DNA of 19,804 nt from SKVR01 sp037441525 (GTDB lineage: Bacteria; Bacteroidota; Bacteroidia; Bacteroidales; UBA7960). The position numbers were made by a program, and so were the translations under genes. The notes below the pieces were generated by a model, which saw only the letters and a list, made by a program, of their open reading frames with translations, searched no databases and was not told where the DNA came from. Where the stretch lies: positions 1 through 19,804 of the forward strand of contig JBBISA010000066.1 of NCBI GenBank assembly GCA_037441525.1, read 5' to 3'. Numbering within the stretch: position 1 is the first letter of the stretch; each line of letters opens with the position of its first letter. Shown piece by piece: positions 1 to 6,979 of the stretch.

Positions 1-53
1 TTATTGATTATGTGACTTCTATTTTGACAAACCACTAAAGAAAAACTAAACAT

Positions 54-75
54 TTGTAAGCAGAAATGCTTACAA
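54..75 (+). terminator. Hairpin terminator upstream of fabD
   Basis: A perfect 9-bp inverted repeat has arms TTGTAAGCA (54-62) and TGCTTACAA (67-75) around a GAAA tetraloop, and is followed by a T-rich run. This is the form of an intrinsic terminator, probably for a plus-strand gene that ends left of the window. The left side is A-rich, so it might also work in the other direction. The gene it would serve is not visible. Confidence 0.6.
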
Positions 76-197
76 TTTAAGTTTTCTAAAGTCGGGTTTA
101 TTTATTGGTTAAGGAATTTCTTTTCTATGAGCCAGTTTAAGTAGGTTCATTTCCCGGAAAAACTATGCTCCAAACAGGGGTGCTCAGAAAATATCCC

Positions 198-205
198 TAA
201 TTTTG
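198..205 (+). promoter_or_regulatory. Candidate Bacteroidota -7 promoter element for fabD
   Basis: TAATTTTG matches the Bacteroidota sigma-ABfr -7 consensus TAnnTTTG and lies about 30 bp before the fabD ATG. That would give a short 5' leader of roughly 20-25 nt. I see no good -33 TTG element at the usual spacing, so the call rests on the -7 match and its position. The rest of 1-234 holds the hairpin at 54-75 and no gene I can support. Confidence 0.45.
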
Positions 206-234
206 CACCCTGTTAAAACTAAACAACTGTCATT

Positions 235-1113
235 ATGAAGCAAGCATTTGTATTTCCCGGACAGGGAGCCCAGTTTATAGGAATGGGTAAAGACCTTTAT
301 GACAATTCACCTCTGGCCAGAGACTTTTTCGAAAAGGCAAACGAAATTCTTAAATTCCGTATCACCGAGCTTATGTTTGCAGGCACCGACGAAGACCTGA
401 GGCAAACAAAGGTAACCCAACCCGCTATTTTTCTCCATTCAGTAATTTTGGCCCGCACCTTGGGCAATGCATTTAAACCCGATATGGTGGCCGGTCATTC
501 ATTGGGAGAGTTTTCGGCCCTTGTTGCGGCAGGCGCTCTTAGTTTTGAAGACGGACTTGTGCTGGTTAGTAAGCGTGCCCAGGCAATGCAGAAAGCCTGT
601 GATGCTGAACCATCAACCATGGCCGCTATTCTCGGTCTTGATGACAAAGTGGTTGAAGAAATATGTGCATCCATCGGCGAAGTAGTTGTTGCTGCCAATT
701 ATAACAGTCCCGGACAGCTGGTGATTTCAGGTAGTATCAAAGGGGTGGATATTGCCTGTGAAAAACTTAAAGAAGCTGGAGCCAAACGTGCCCTGCCTCT
801 TAAGGTTGGTGGCGCTTTCCACTCTCCCCTTATGGAGCCTGCCCGTGCCGAACTCGCAGAAGCTATCAACCAAACCATATTCAGGGCTCCTGTTTGCCCG
901 GTATATCAAAATGTAAGTGCACTTCCAATTACTGATCCCGAAAAAATCAAAACCAATCTTGTATCGCAGCTTACATCTCCGGTTCGATGGACCCAGATAA
1001 TGCTAAATATGATTGCCGATGGTGCAACACGTTTTGTTGAAGTTGGTCCTGGTAACGTTTTGCAGGGGCTCGTAAAGAAAATTGATAAAGACATTGAAAC
1101 CGTTGGGGCATGA
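235..1113 (+). CDS. fabD: Malonyl-CoA:ACP transacylase FabD
   Basis: This enzyme moves malonyl from malonyl-CoA to acyl carrier protein and so supplies the extender unit for type II fatty acid synthesis in the cytoplasm. The 292-residue length is normal for FabD. The oxyanion-hole motif GQGAQ is at residues 9-13. The nucleophile elbow GHSLGE is at 87-92, with Ser89 as the acyl-carrying serine. Arg114, in KRAQAMQ, fits the malonate carboxylate-binding arginine, and His196, in GAFHSP, fits the catalytic histidine. The C-terminal VEVGPGNVLQGL motif is also typical. The ATG at 235 places the GQGAQ motif at its usual distance from the N-terminus. The stop overlaps the start of the next gene by 4 bp, so the two are probably co-translated. 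No fab or plsX/acpP neighbours are visible. Confidence 0.96.
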   Translation: MKQAFVFPGQGAQFIGMGKDLYDNSPLARDFFEKANEILKFRITELMFAGTDEDLRQTKVTQPAIFLHSVILARTLGNAFKPDMVAGHSLGEFSALVAAGALSFEDGLVLVSKRAQAMQKACDAEPSTMAAILGLDDKVVEEICASIGEVVVAANYNSPGQLVISGSIKGVDIACEKLKEAGAKRALPLKVGGAFHSPLMEPARAELAEAINQTIFRAPVCPVYQNVSALPITDPEKIKTNLVSQLTSPVRWTQIMLNMIADGATRFVEVGPGNVLQGLVKKIDKDIETVGA

Positions 1114-2060
1114 TATACCTTCTTTTCATCCTTGGGTTTTTACTGCTGATATATGGGGCAAATTTCCTTGTAGACGGTGCTGCATCGCTGGCACGCAGGT
1201 TCAGGGTTTCTGATATTGTTATAGGCCTGACCATAGTTGCTCTTGGCACATCGAGCCCCGAACTGGTGGTAAACCTAATAGCCAGTTTTCAGGGAAAAGG
1301 CGATGTTGCTCTGGGCAATATATTGGGTAGTAATATTACCAATATACTGCTCATATTGGGCATTTCAGCCATTATTTATCCACTCACTGTAAATAACAAT
1401 ACCAAATGGAAGGAGGTTCCGCTGAGCCTGCTGGCTGCAGTTATTCTGGCTGTAGTTGCCAACGATGCCTTTATTGATAATCGGTTCGACCCAACCATAA
1501 CCCGTAGCGATGGAATACTAATGCTTGGTTTTTTTCTTCTTTTCATGTATTATACTTTCAGCATTGCCCATGACGAAAAAGAAGAGAATACAGAGATTAA
1601 AATATACGGATTATGGCGTTCGTGGCTCATGATTTTGGGAGGGATTGCAGGATTGGTAGTTGGCGGCAAATGGATTGTTGATGGGGCAGTTGTTATTGCT
1701 TCCAGAATGGGAATAAGTGAAGCATTGATAAGCCTTACCATTGTTGCGGTGGGTACCTCGCTGCCAGAGCTTGCCACCTGCGTGGTTGCAGCAATGAAAC
1801 GGAATTCGGATATTGTGATTGGAAATGTTATCGGGTCAAATATCTTTAATATTTTCTTTGTTCTTGGTTCCAGTGCTGTAATCAAACCGCTGCCTTTTAA
1901 CCCTTCACTGAATTTCGACGTTTTTACCGGTATTATCGCCAGTTTGCTGCTTTTCATATTCTTGTTTTTTCCGCGCAAGAAAATACTTGAACGATGGCAG
2001 GGAGGAGTTCTGCTTGTGCTATACCTGGTTTATATAACTGTACTGGTGGTAAGAGGATGA
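1110..2060 (+). CDS. Calcium/sodium antiporter (CaCA family, YrbG-like)
   Basis: An inner-membrane cation:proton or cation:sodium exchanger of the YrbG/K+-dependent Na+/Ca2+ exchanger-related type, 316 residues and about ten hydrophobic segments. The two alpha-repeats that form the ion site are clear. The first has GTSSPE at residues 46-51 followed by a GNILGSNITN stretch; the second has GTSLPE at 215-220 followed by GNVIGSNIFN. The acidic residue in each GTSxPE motif is the expected cation ligand. A charged loop near residues 150-165 separates the two halves, as in the family. The start codon lies inside the fabD stop region (ATGA overlap), which implies translational coupling, although no functional link to fatty acid synthesis is known. 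The transported ion cannot be settled from sequence. Confidence 0.92.
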   Translation: MIYLLFILGFLLLIYGANFLVDGAASLARRFRVSDIVIGLTIVALGTSSPELVVNLIASFQGKGDVALGNILGSNITNILLILGISAIIYPLTVNNNTKWKEVPLSLLAAVILAVVANDAFIDNRFDPTITRSDGILMLGFFLLFMYYTFSIAHDEKEENTEIKIYGLWRSWLMILGGIAGLVVGGKWIVDGAVVIASRMGISEALISLTIVAVGTSLPELATCVVAAMKRNSDIVIGNVIGSNIFNIFFVLGSSAVIKPLPFNPSLNFDVFTGIIASLLLFIFLFFPRKKILERWQGGVLLVLYLVYITVLVVRG

Positions 2061-2069
2061 AATGTCGGT

Positions 2070-3479
2070 TCAATCGATTTTATGGTAGGTAATGGATTTC
2101 AGTTCCTGCCATGCACCTCTGGTAAAATCAGGGATTTTTACCGGCATCCCGTTATTGGCCACAGATACCTGAGAAAGTTCAATAATAGACGACCATTCGG
2201 CTGCATCGTATACATCCTGGTCTAAAGGAAGGCCATGGTGAAGGCAATAGATAAGACGATAGTCCATAATAAAATCCATTCCACCGTAGCCACCAACCTG
2301 GCGTGCCTTTTCACCAACTTCTCTAACAATAGGGTGTTCATAAACCTTAAGCAATGAATCAAGTTTGGTGCTGGTAAGCCAGCTATGACCCTCAGGTTCC
2401 AGGGAAATACCTGTCAATGGCCATTTCTGAGCAAAGCCTTTGGTGCCACTCAGCATATAGATACGACTGTAGGGTCGGGGACTGGTTACATCGTGCTGAA
2501 TTTTAATGGTTTTGCCACGGGCTGTTTTAATAATGGTGGTATTCATGTCGCCTTTGGCGTAGCTATCGGTTGCATAAGGTGAATCTTCTCTAAATTTTTT
2601 GCGGGCATAGGCAGAAAGTCCAAACTGATTGCTTGATAATGATACAAGAAATTCCATCCGATCGCCACGATGAATATTCAGGGCGTGGGCAATAGGCCCC
2701 AGGCCATGCATAGGATAGAGTGCCCCATTTTTCTCTTTATTATGTTTCAATCGCCACATATTCCAATAGTGGCCGGGTTCGCCTTCTTCAGCAAAGAGCA
2801 TGGAGCGCAGGTCATGAATATATGCACCTTCGGCATGCACAATTTCTCCCAGCAAACCTTGTTGTACCATATTGAGGGTAGCCATCTCAAAAAAGTCGTA
2901 ATTGCAGTTTTCGAGCATCATCATGTGCCGCCTGGTTTTTTCAGCGGTGTTAACCAGTTGCCAGGCTTCATTTATTGTTAATGCGGCCGGAATTTCAGTG
3001 GCAACATGTTTTCCGTTTTCCATAGCATAAACTGCAATGGGTGCGTGAAGATCCCAATGGGTACAAATATAGATGAGGTCTATATTATCGCGTCGGCAAA
3101 TGGCTTTCCAATCCTCGGCTCCTATATAGCCATCAGCAGCCGGGCGTCCCATTTTTTGCAATGTTGCCTGTGCCTGCTCCACCGACGATGGTACCACATC
3201 AGCCAGGGCCACAACCAAGGCTTCATTGATGAAGCTTAACCGGCGCACTGCTCCCTGTCCACGCATCCCTAATCCAATAATTGCTACCCTTACAGTTTCA
3301 ATAGGTTCAGCCCTTAATTCAATTACATGATTTTGCCCGGACGGTCGTACCGGAGTTACAAATACTTCAACCGGTTCGAAAGGATTATTGGGGGAATATT
3401 TTTTGTCGTCATGGCATGAAACAAAGGTTATCATCGCTCCCAGGATGATTACTACTATTTTTGAAAGGGCTTGTTTCAT
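2070..3479 (-). CDS. GH109-like Gfo/Idh/MocA lipoprotein (putative alpha-N-acetylgalactosaminidase)
   Basis: A 469-residue Gfo/Idh/MocA-fold protein of the GH109 type, a family that cleaves alpha-linked GalNAc by an NAD+-dependent redox mechanism. The N-terminus is a lipoprotein signal peptide with lipobox FVSC ending at Cys22, followed by His-Asp-Asp-Lys. The acidic residues after the cysteine resemble Bacteroidota surface-export signals. The Rossmann motif GLGMRG is at 69-74. Where dehydrogenases of this fold carry the EKP lysine, this protein has Glu162-Ile-Pro, and it has a YPMHGLGP motif with Tyr255 and His258; both are features I recall for characterised GH109 enzymes. It lies downstream of the ROK regulator. 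The start region is duplicated upstream (see the repeats at 3469 and 3599). GH109 membership is a motif-level call; a sugar oxidoreductase role remains possible. Confidence 0.82.
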   Translation of the reverse strand: MKQALSKIVVIILGAMITFVSCHDDKKYSPNNPFEPVEVFVTPVRPSGQNHVIELRAEPIETVRVAIIGLGMRGQGAVRRLSFINEALVVALADVVPSSVEQAQATLQKMGRPAADGYIGAEDWKAICRRDNIDLIYICTHWDLHAPIAVYAMENGKHVATEIPAALTINEAWQLVNTAEKTRRHMMMLENCNYDFFEMATLNMVQQGLLGEIVHAEGAYIHDLRSMLFAEEGEPGHYWNMWRLKHNKEKNGALYPMHGLGPIAHALNIHRGDRMEFLVSLSSNQFGLSAYARKKFREDSPYATDSYAKGDMNTTIIKTARGKTIKIQHDVTSPRPYSRIYMLSGTKGFAQKWPLTGISLEPEGHSWLTSTKLDSLLKVYEHPIVREVGEKARQVGGYGGMDFIMDYRLIYCLHHGLPLDQDVYDAAEWSSIIELSQVSVANNGMPVKIPDFTRGAWQELKSITYHKID

Positions 3480-3611
3480 CCGTGAATAATTTTTAAGTTA
3501 AAATCTCCCGTTAATACGGGAGAACTCCATGTTTGCTATTTTGGCTTCGCCGAGCTCGTAAACTCGGTTCGTTGGTGTATGTGTTTTTTCGCAAACATGC
3601 TTGTTTCATCC
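3469..3611. repeat. Exact 13-bp direct repeat flanking a 117-bp insert
   Basis: GCTTGTTTCATCC occurs at 3469-3481 and again at 3599-3611. The first copy is the reverse complement of the start of the GH109-like gene (ATG plus the next three codons' bases). The second copy sits 130 bp upstream of it on the minus strand. The 117 bp between them (3482-3598) hold the first of the degenerate repeat units. A 13-bp exact match this close is unlikely by chance, so this looks like a target duplication, a segmental tandem duplication or repeat-mediated recombination. Confidence 0.75.
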
Positions 3612-3757
3612 ATAAAAAAAATTGTATTAAGCTCGTATAGCTTTTCCCGTCAATACTTCGGAACCCGATGTTTACTACTTTGGTTTGCCGGGCCTATTCC
3701 TCGGATTATTGGAGTTTGTTCCTTCAGAGCGGGATGTTTGTTTTACGTTGCCAAAGG
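3507..3757. repeat. Three degenerate intergenic repeat units
   Basis: Unit A begins at 3507 and runs to about 3583; unit B is 3646-3720. By eye they align over about 75 bp at roughly 70% identity, sharing in order CCCGT, AATAC, GAAC, ATGTTT, CTA, TTTGG, GCCG, CTCGG, TTGG and TGT. A shorter, weaker third copy lies at about 3721-3757 (CTTC, then GATGTTT, then TTGCC). Unit A carries small hairpins: CTCCCG/CGGGAG at 3505-3522 and CCGAG/CTCGG at 3550-3567. The units fill nearly all of the 296-bp gap between the ROK gene and the GH109-like gene. They look like a dispersed, decaying repeat family; I see no other copy in the window. Confidence 0.65.
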
Positions 3758-3775
3758 TGAAATATTTTCGGGATG

Positions 3776-5005
3776 TTAGCTTAAAATCCTGTCAGCCACC
3801 AAGGGTAAGGTGCCAAGAATACCCGATTTTTCATTCAGTTGTGACAATTCGATGATAGTATCCTGCTTTAAAAGTCTCATTGTGTATTTATTGAGCTTTT
3901 GTTCAACCGGGTTAATAATCAGATTACCTGCTTCTGACATTTCTCCACCAATAATAATGGATTCGGGATTAAAAAGATGTATAAGCGTGGAAATTCCTTT
4001 TGCCAGGAATTCGCCAGCCTCCTCAATAAGTTCTATTGCCAGAAGGTCTCCATTCTTGGCTGCGTTTATAATATGATGAAGTTTTATTTTGGTCTCATCA
4101 TTGTTTACAAGCTTTTTGATGATGGTATTTTTTCCGTCCCTGATTTTCACTCTGGCTTTGTTGATAAGAGCAGTGCCTGAAGCGATGGTTTCAAGGCAAC
4201 CTATTTTCCCGCAATAACACAACTCACCTTCCGTATCCATCTGAATATGCCCAAACTCCCCGCTAAATCCCGAATGGCCGCGGTAAAGCTCGCCCTCTGC
4301 AATTATTCCTAATCCTATTCCTGAACCAATATTAATGAAAAGCACATTTTTCTTGTTTCTGGCTTGGCCAAACCATAATTCGCTTAGAGCCATTGTTTTA
4401 GTGTCATTTTCGATACATACTTCCCCGTTCAGCACATTTTTAAACGATTCTTCTATCGAACGCTTCTCAAATTGCGGGAAACTGTAGCTTACTCCGATGT
4501 TCTTGTCAATAAGTCCCGGAATACTTATTCCGAAACCCAGTACAGCGGAAGGGTTAATTTTATTTTCGATGATATAGGCGTCAGTTTCATTCTTTATCAC
4601 AGAAACAATACTTTCTTTTGAATTCAAGCCTGTTTCAATCTGTTTGATGGGAGTAACTTCTTCGTTACGAAGGTTGAAAATACCAAGCCGGCAAAAATTG
4701 CGGCTTAATTCAATACCCATTATAAAAGCAGCGTTGGGGTCAATACCATACATTGAAGGGCGTCTGCCCCCTTTTGATTCTCCAATGCCGAAGTTTTTTA
4801 CCAGCCCCCTTTCAGAAAACTCAATCATTATGTTTGTTATGGAGGGTATGCTGCTGTTGGTGGCTTCACAAAGTTCGGCTATAGTTCTTAACCCATCTCT
4901 GTAAAATATATCGATAATCTGTTTCTTGAGTATTGAACGTTTAATACTCGGTATTACAATTTTTTCATCCCCTGTCGTTTTTTTTGTTTGTTTTGCCGAA
5001 CTCAT
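3776..5005 (-). CDS. ROK-family transcriptional regulator (NagC/Mlc-like)
   Basis: A 409-residue ROK protein with an N-terminal winged helix-turn-helix (about residues 20-80), which marks it as a transcription factor rather than a sugar kinase. The zinc motif is intact: His253 in FGHI, then Cys263, Cys265 and Cys270 in CYCGKIGCLE. A glycine-rich GSGIGLGI loop and an END motif belong to the C-terminal sugar-binding domain. The N-terminal nucleotide loop (MGIELSRNF) lacks the DxGxT of ROK kinases, which supports a non-catalytic regulator. Proteins of this type respond to amino sugars, glucose or xylose in other bacteria; the ligand here is unknown. It precedes the GH109-like gene on the same strand and follows the sugar-nucleotide operon by 133 bp, so control of either or both is plausible. 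Confidence 0.92.
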   Translation of the reverse strand: MSSAKQTKKTTGDEKIVIPSIKRSILKKQIIDIFYRDGLRTIAELCEATNSSIPSITNIMIEFSERGLVKNFGIGESKGGRRPSMYGIDPNAAFIMGIELSRNFCRLGIFNLRNEEVTPIKQIETGLNSKESIVSVIKNETDAYIIENKINPSAVLGFGISIPGLIDKNIGVSYSFPQFEKRSIEESFKNVLNGEVCIENDTKTMALSELWFGQARNKKNVLFINIGSGIGLGIIAEGELYRGHSGFSGEFGHIQMDTEGELCYCGKIGCLETIASGTALINKARVKIRDGKNTIIKKLVNNDETKIKLHHIINAAKNGDLLAIELIEEAGEFLAKGISTLIHLFNPESIIIGGEMSEAGNLIINPVEQKLNKYTMRLLKQDTIIELSQLNEKSGILGTLPLVADRILS

Positions 5006-5049
5006 AGTAGCTTTCGTTTGTGAAATTGTTTCGTTTGTAAAAATTCACT

Positions 5050-5057
5050 TAAAGATA
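5050..5057 (-). promoter_or_regulatory. Possible -7 element for the ROK gene
   Basis: On the minus strand this reads TATCTTTA, one mismatch from TAnnTTTG, about 45 bp upstream of the ROK ATG. No convincing -33 element is seen. The 133-bp gap between the phosphatase gene and the ROK gene contains no strong hairpin, so readthrough from the sugar operon cannot be excluded. Confidence 0.3.
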
Positions 5058-5138
5058 TAAATAAAAACCACTTAATCAGATTATTCAACTGAATTATTGA
5101 AGGTTAGTTTTGCATATATTATGTTTTGTGATGTGAGG

Positions 5139-5879
5139 CTACAACAGGTGGTTTTTAATCCTTCCGCTTTCAATGGCTTTTTCCATGTAAATAGCGTATC
5201 TCGATTTTTTCAATAATTCAAGGTAGTAAAAGTTATGGAGGTCTGATCCCAAAAAGTCAATCATTTGGGCATCGATAAGTTTTTCGGCGTTTTTTTTGAC
5301 CTGGGGTGAGTAGTGGCCGGTGAGCGAAATCATGTTAAGCTGGAAAAATATGCCCCTGTCTTTGAGTTCTTCATATTTACACATATCATTATACCAATAA
5401 AGGTACCTTTCAGGATGCGCCAGCATAATTTTATAACCTTTTATCTGAAGTTCAAAGGTTACATCATACAGATTTGGGGGTAAATGAAAATAGGGCAGTT
5501 CTATAAGTATGTAATTGTTGCTGAATGTTTTAAGCATGTTTTCCTTAAGAAGGGTTTCAAAACCATCGTCGATAAGGTATTCAGCAGCAGCTTCTATTTT
5601 AACATTTATTTTTTCTTTTGCTAACCGTGCCTGCAAAGCCGAAAGGCCGGTGTCAATAATCTCTGGATTATTTCTGAAAATATTGCTGCTAATATGTGGT
5701 GTTGTAATCAGTTTTTTATAACCCAGGTCGCGCATCTCCTTTATTAACTTCACAGATGTTTCCATATCTGGCGAACCGTCATCTATTCCTGGAATTAGAT
5801 GAGAATGAAGGTCTACAACCAGCCTGTTCAGACTAACCGGATACTTAAGTCTTTTTCTTTTAAAGAGTGCGCTGAACAT
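5139..5879 (-). CDS. CpsB/YwqE-type PHP-domain protein-tyrosine phosphatase
   Basis: A 246-residue PHP-superfamily metal-dependent phosphatase. In Gram-positive capsule systems these enzymes (CpsB, YwqE) dephosphorylate the tyrosine kinase that controls polysaccharide export; Bacteroidota homologues often lie in capsule or exopolysaccharide loci. The metal-binding motifs appear in order: HSHLIPGIDDGS (His25 and His27), TTPHI, AHPERY and GSDLHN near the C-terminus. The length is normal for the family. It is the last gene of the seven-gene operon, 10 bp after the epimerase gene. Its usual partner, a Wzc/BY-kinase, is not in the window, so its target must be encoded elsewhere or be different. 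The start is the ATG at 5879; no better alternative is seen. Confidence 0.9.
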   Translation of the reverse strand: MFSALFKRKRLKYPVSLNRLVVDLHSHLIPGIDDGSPDMETSVKLIKEMRDLGYKKLITTPHISSNIFRNNPEIIDTGLSALQARLAKEKINVKIEAAAEYLIDDGFETLLKENMLKTFSNNYILIELPYFHLPPNLYDVTFELQIKGYKIMLAHPERYLYWYNDMCKYEELKDRGIFFQLNMISLTGHYSPQVKKNAEKLIDAQMIDFLGSDLHNFYYLELLKKSRYAIYMEKAIESGRIKNHLL

Positions 5880-5889
5880 TTTTCTGGTT

Positions 5890-6891
5890 CTAATTCAAAT
5901 GTGGAAAGTACTCATTTTTAAACCAATGATAGGTTATTTCTAATCCTTGTTTAATACTTACAGTAGGTTTGTAATTGAGTATTGTGGACGCTTTTGTAAT
6001 ATCAGCAAGTGAATGTTTAATATCGCCAGCTCTTTCGTTCTGATAAACAGCATGTAAATCACTGCCCGCAATTTCTTTAATATATCTGAAGAGTTGATTG
6101 ATGGTGGTTTGATGTCCAAAAGCAATATTAAATACCTGCGATTTACGATCCTCCAATTGGCAAAACAAAGCTTTAATGTTGGCCTGCACGGCGTTTTCAA
6201 TGAAGGTGAAATCGCGTGATTGTTCTCCTTCGCCATAAATACATGGGCTTTGATTATTCAAAACTGCCGAAAGAAATAATGGAATGGCTGCTGCATAAGG
6301 CCCGGTGGGGCTTTGCCTTGGTCCAAAAACATTAAAGTATCGCAATCCGACGAGCTCCATACCGTAATTGCCTGCGAAAACACTTGCATAAAGCTCATTT
6401 GCTTTTTTTGTAACTGCATAGGGCGAAAGAGGATTTCCGGTGCGATTTTCCACCTTAGGTAGCGATAAACTGTCGCCATATACACTTGATGAACTTGCAT
6501 AAACCAGCCTTTTTACCCTATTATCCCTGGCCGCAACCAACATATTGAGGAACCCATCAACATTGGCCTGGTTAGAGGCGATGGGGTCTTTTACCGATCG
6601 TGGAACGGAGCCCAGGGCGGCCTGGTGGCTTACAAAGTCAACTCCTTTGCAGGCTTCCATGCAGATATCGAATTGATTGATATCTCCTTCAATAAATGAA
6701 AAGTCAGGGTTTTTTAAATATGGTTCAATGTTTTTTCTGTTTCCGGTTGATAGGTTGTCGAGCACAATTACTTTGCCGGCATTGAACCTGATCAGGTATT
6801 CAACTATGTTGGACCCAATAAACCCTGCCCCTCCCGTAACGAGGAAACTGTATTTGCTAAGGTCCTGATTATGATAAGGAGTGTGATACAT
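5890..6891 (-). CDS. UDP-N-acetylglucosamine 4-epimerase, WbpP/TviC-like
   Basis: An extended-SDR sugar-nucleotide epimerase of 333 residues. The NAD-binding motif TGGAGFIGS is at 19-27. The catalytic pair Tyr158/Lys162 lies in SPYAVTKK, preceded by the SSSSVYGD serine/threonine motif. The stretch QAALGSVPRS, then LRYFNVFGPRQ and SRDFTFIENAVQ, closely resembles WbpP (Pseudomonas O6) and TviC (Vi antigen), enzymes that prefer N-acetylated UDP-hexosamines over UDP-glucose. The likely reaction is UDP-GlcNAc to UDP-GalNAc, or the same epimerisation on the uronic acid form. A TviB/WbpO-like dehydrogenase in the same operon fits this reading. It is separated from rmlB upstream by 88 bp that hold a possible internal promoter. 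Exact substrate specificity is inferred from resemblance only. Confidence 0.87.
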   Translation of the reverse strand: MYHTPYHNQDLSKYSFLVTGGAGFIGSNIVEYLIRFNAGKVIVLDNLSTGNRKNIEPYLKNPDFSFIEGDINQFDICMEACKGVDFVSHQAALGSVPRSVKDPIASNQANVDGFLNMLVAARDNRVKRLVYASSSSVYGDSLSLPKVENRTGNPLSPYAVTKKANELYASVFAGNYGMELVGLRYFNVFGPRQSPTGPYAAAIPLFLSAVLNNQSPCIYGEGEQSRDFTFIENAVQANIKALFCQLEDRKSQVFNIAFGHQTTINQLFRYIKEIAGSDLHAVYQNERAGDIKHSLADITKASTILNYKPTVSIKQGLEITYHWFKNEYFPHLN

Positions 6892-6905
6892 CAGCGATTA
6901 TTTCG

Positions 6906-6974
6906 GCTATTTTTGTCAAAATAGGAGGCAAAAATAAGCACAATAAATTACATTGATAGCAGGTTGCTATTTTT
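6906..6974. promoter_or_regulatory. Inverted and direct repeats with an internal -7-like element
   Basis: The 88-bp gap before the epimerase gene holds nested symmetry. GCTATTTTTG at 6906-6915 faces CAAAAATAAGC at 6929-6939 as an inverted repeat with one bulged base; CTATTTT (6907-6913) also pairs with AAAATAG (6918-6924). GCTATTTTT recurs directly at 6966-6974. On the minus strand 6929-6936 reads TATTTTTG, a full match to TAnnTTTG, about 38 bp before the epimerase ATG. This may be an internal promoter or operator, or a processing site. AT-richness raises the chance of coincidence. Confidence 0.35.
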
Positions 6975-6979
6975 CGTAA

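Noticed and set aside
1550..1978. Antisense open frame of 142 codons inside the antiporter gene
   Set aside because: It is the complement of a clear CaCA coding region and its composition mirrors the membrane helices; no family resemblance and no promoter or leader.
2670..2981. Plus-strand open frame of 103 codons inside the GH109-like gene
   Set aside because: It is a shadow of a well-supported gene on the other strand and shows no recognisable domain.
2070..3479. The Gfo/Idh/MocA protein as the missing WbpB 3-dehydrogenase
   Set aside because: It carries a lipoprotein signal peptide and GH109-type Glu-Ile-Pro and YPMHGLGP motifs, so it is neither cytoplasmic nor WbpB-like.
3511..3609. Short minus-strand frame of 32 codons upstream of the GH109-like gene
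   Set aside because: It arises from the duplicated start sequence and lies within the degenerate repeat. The sister unit has different stops, so there is no sign of protein-level selection. Reported as a repeat, not a gene.
5105..5112. Plus-strand TAGTTTTG match to the -7 consensus
   Set aside because: No plus-strand gene follows it. It would only drive antisense RNA into the phosphatase gene, and a short AT-rich match is expected by chance.
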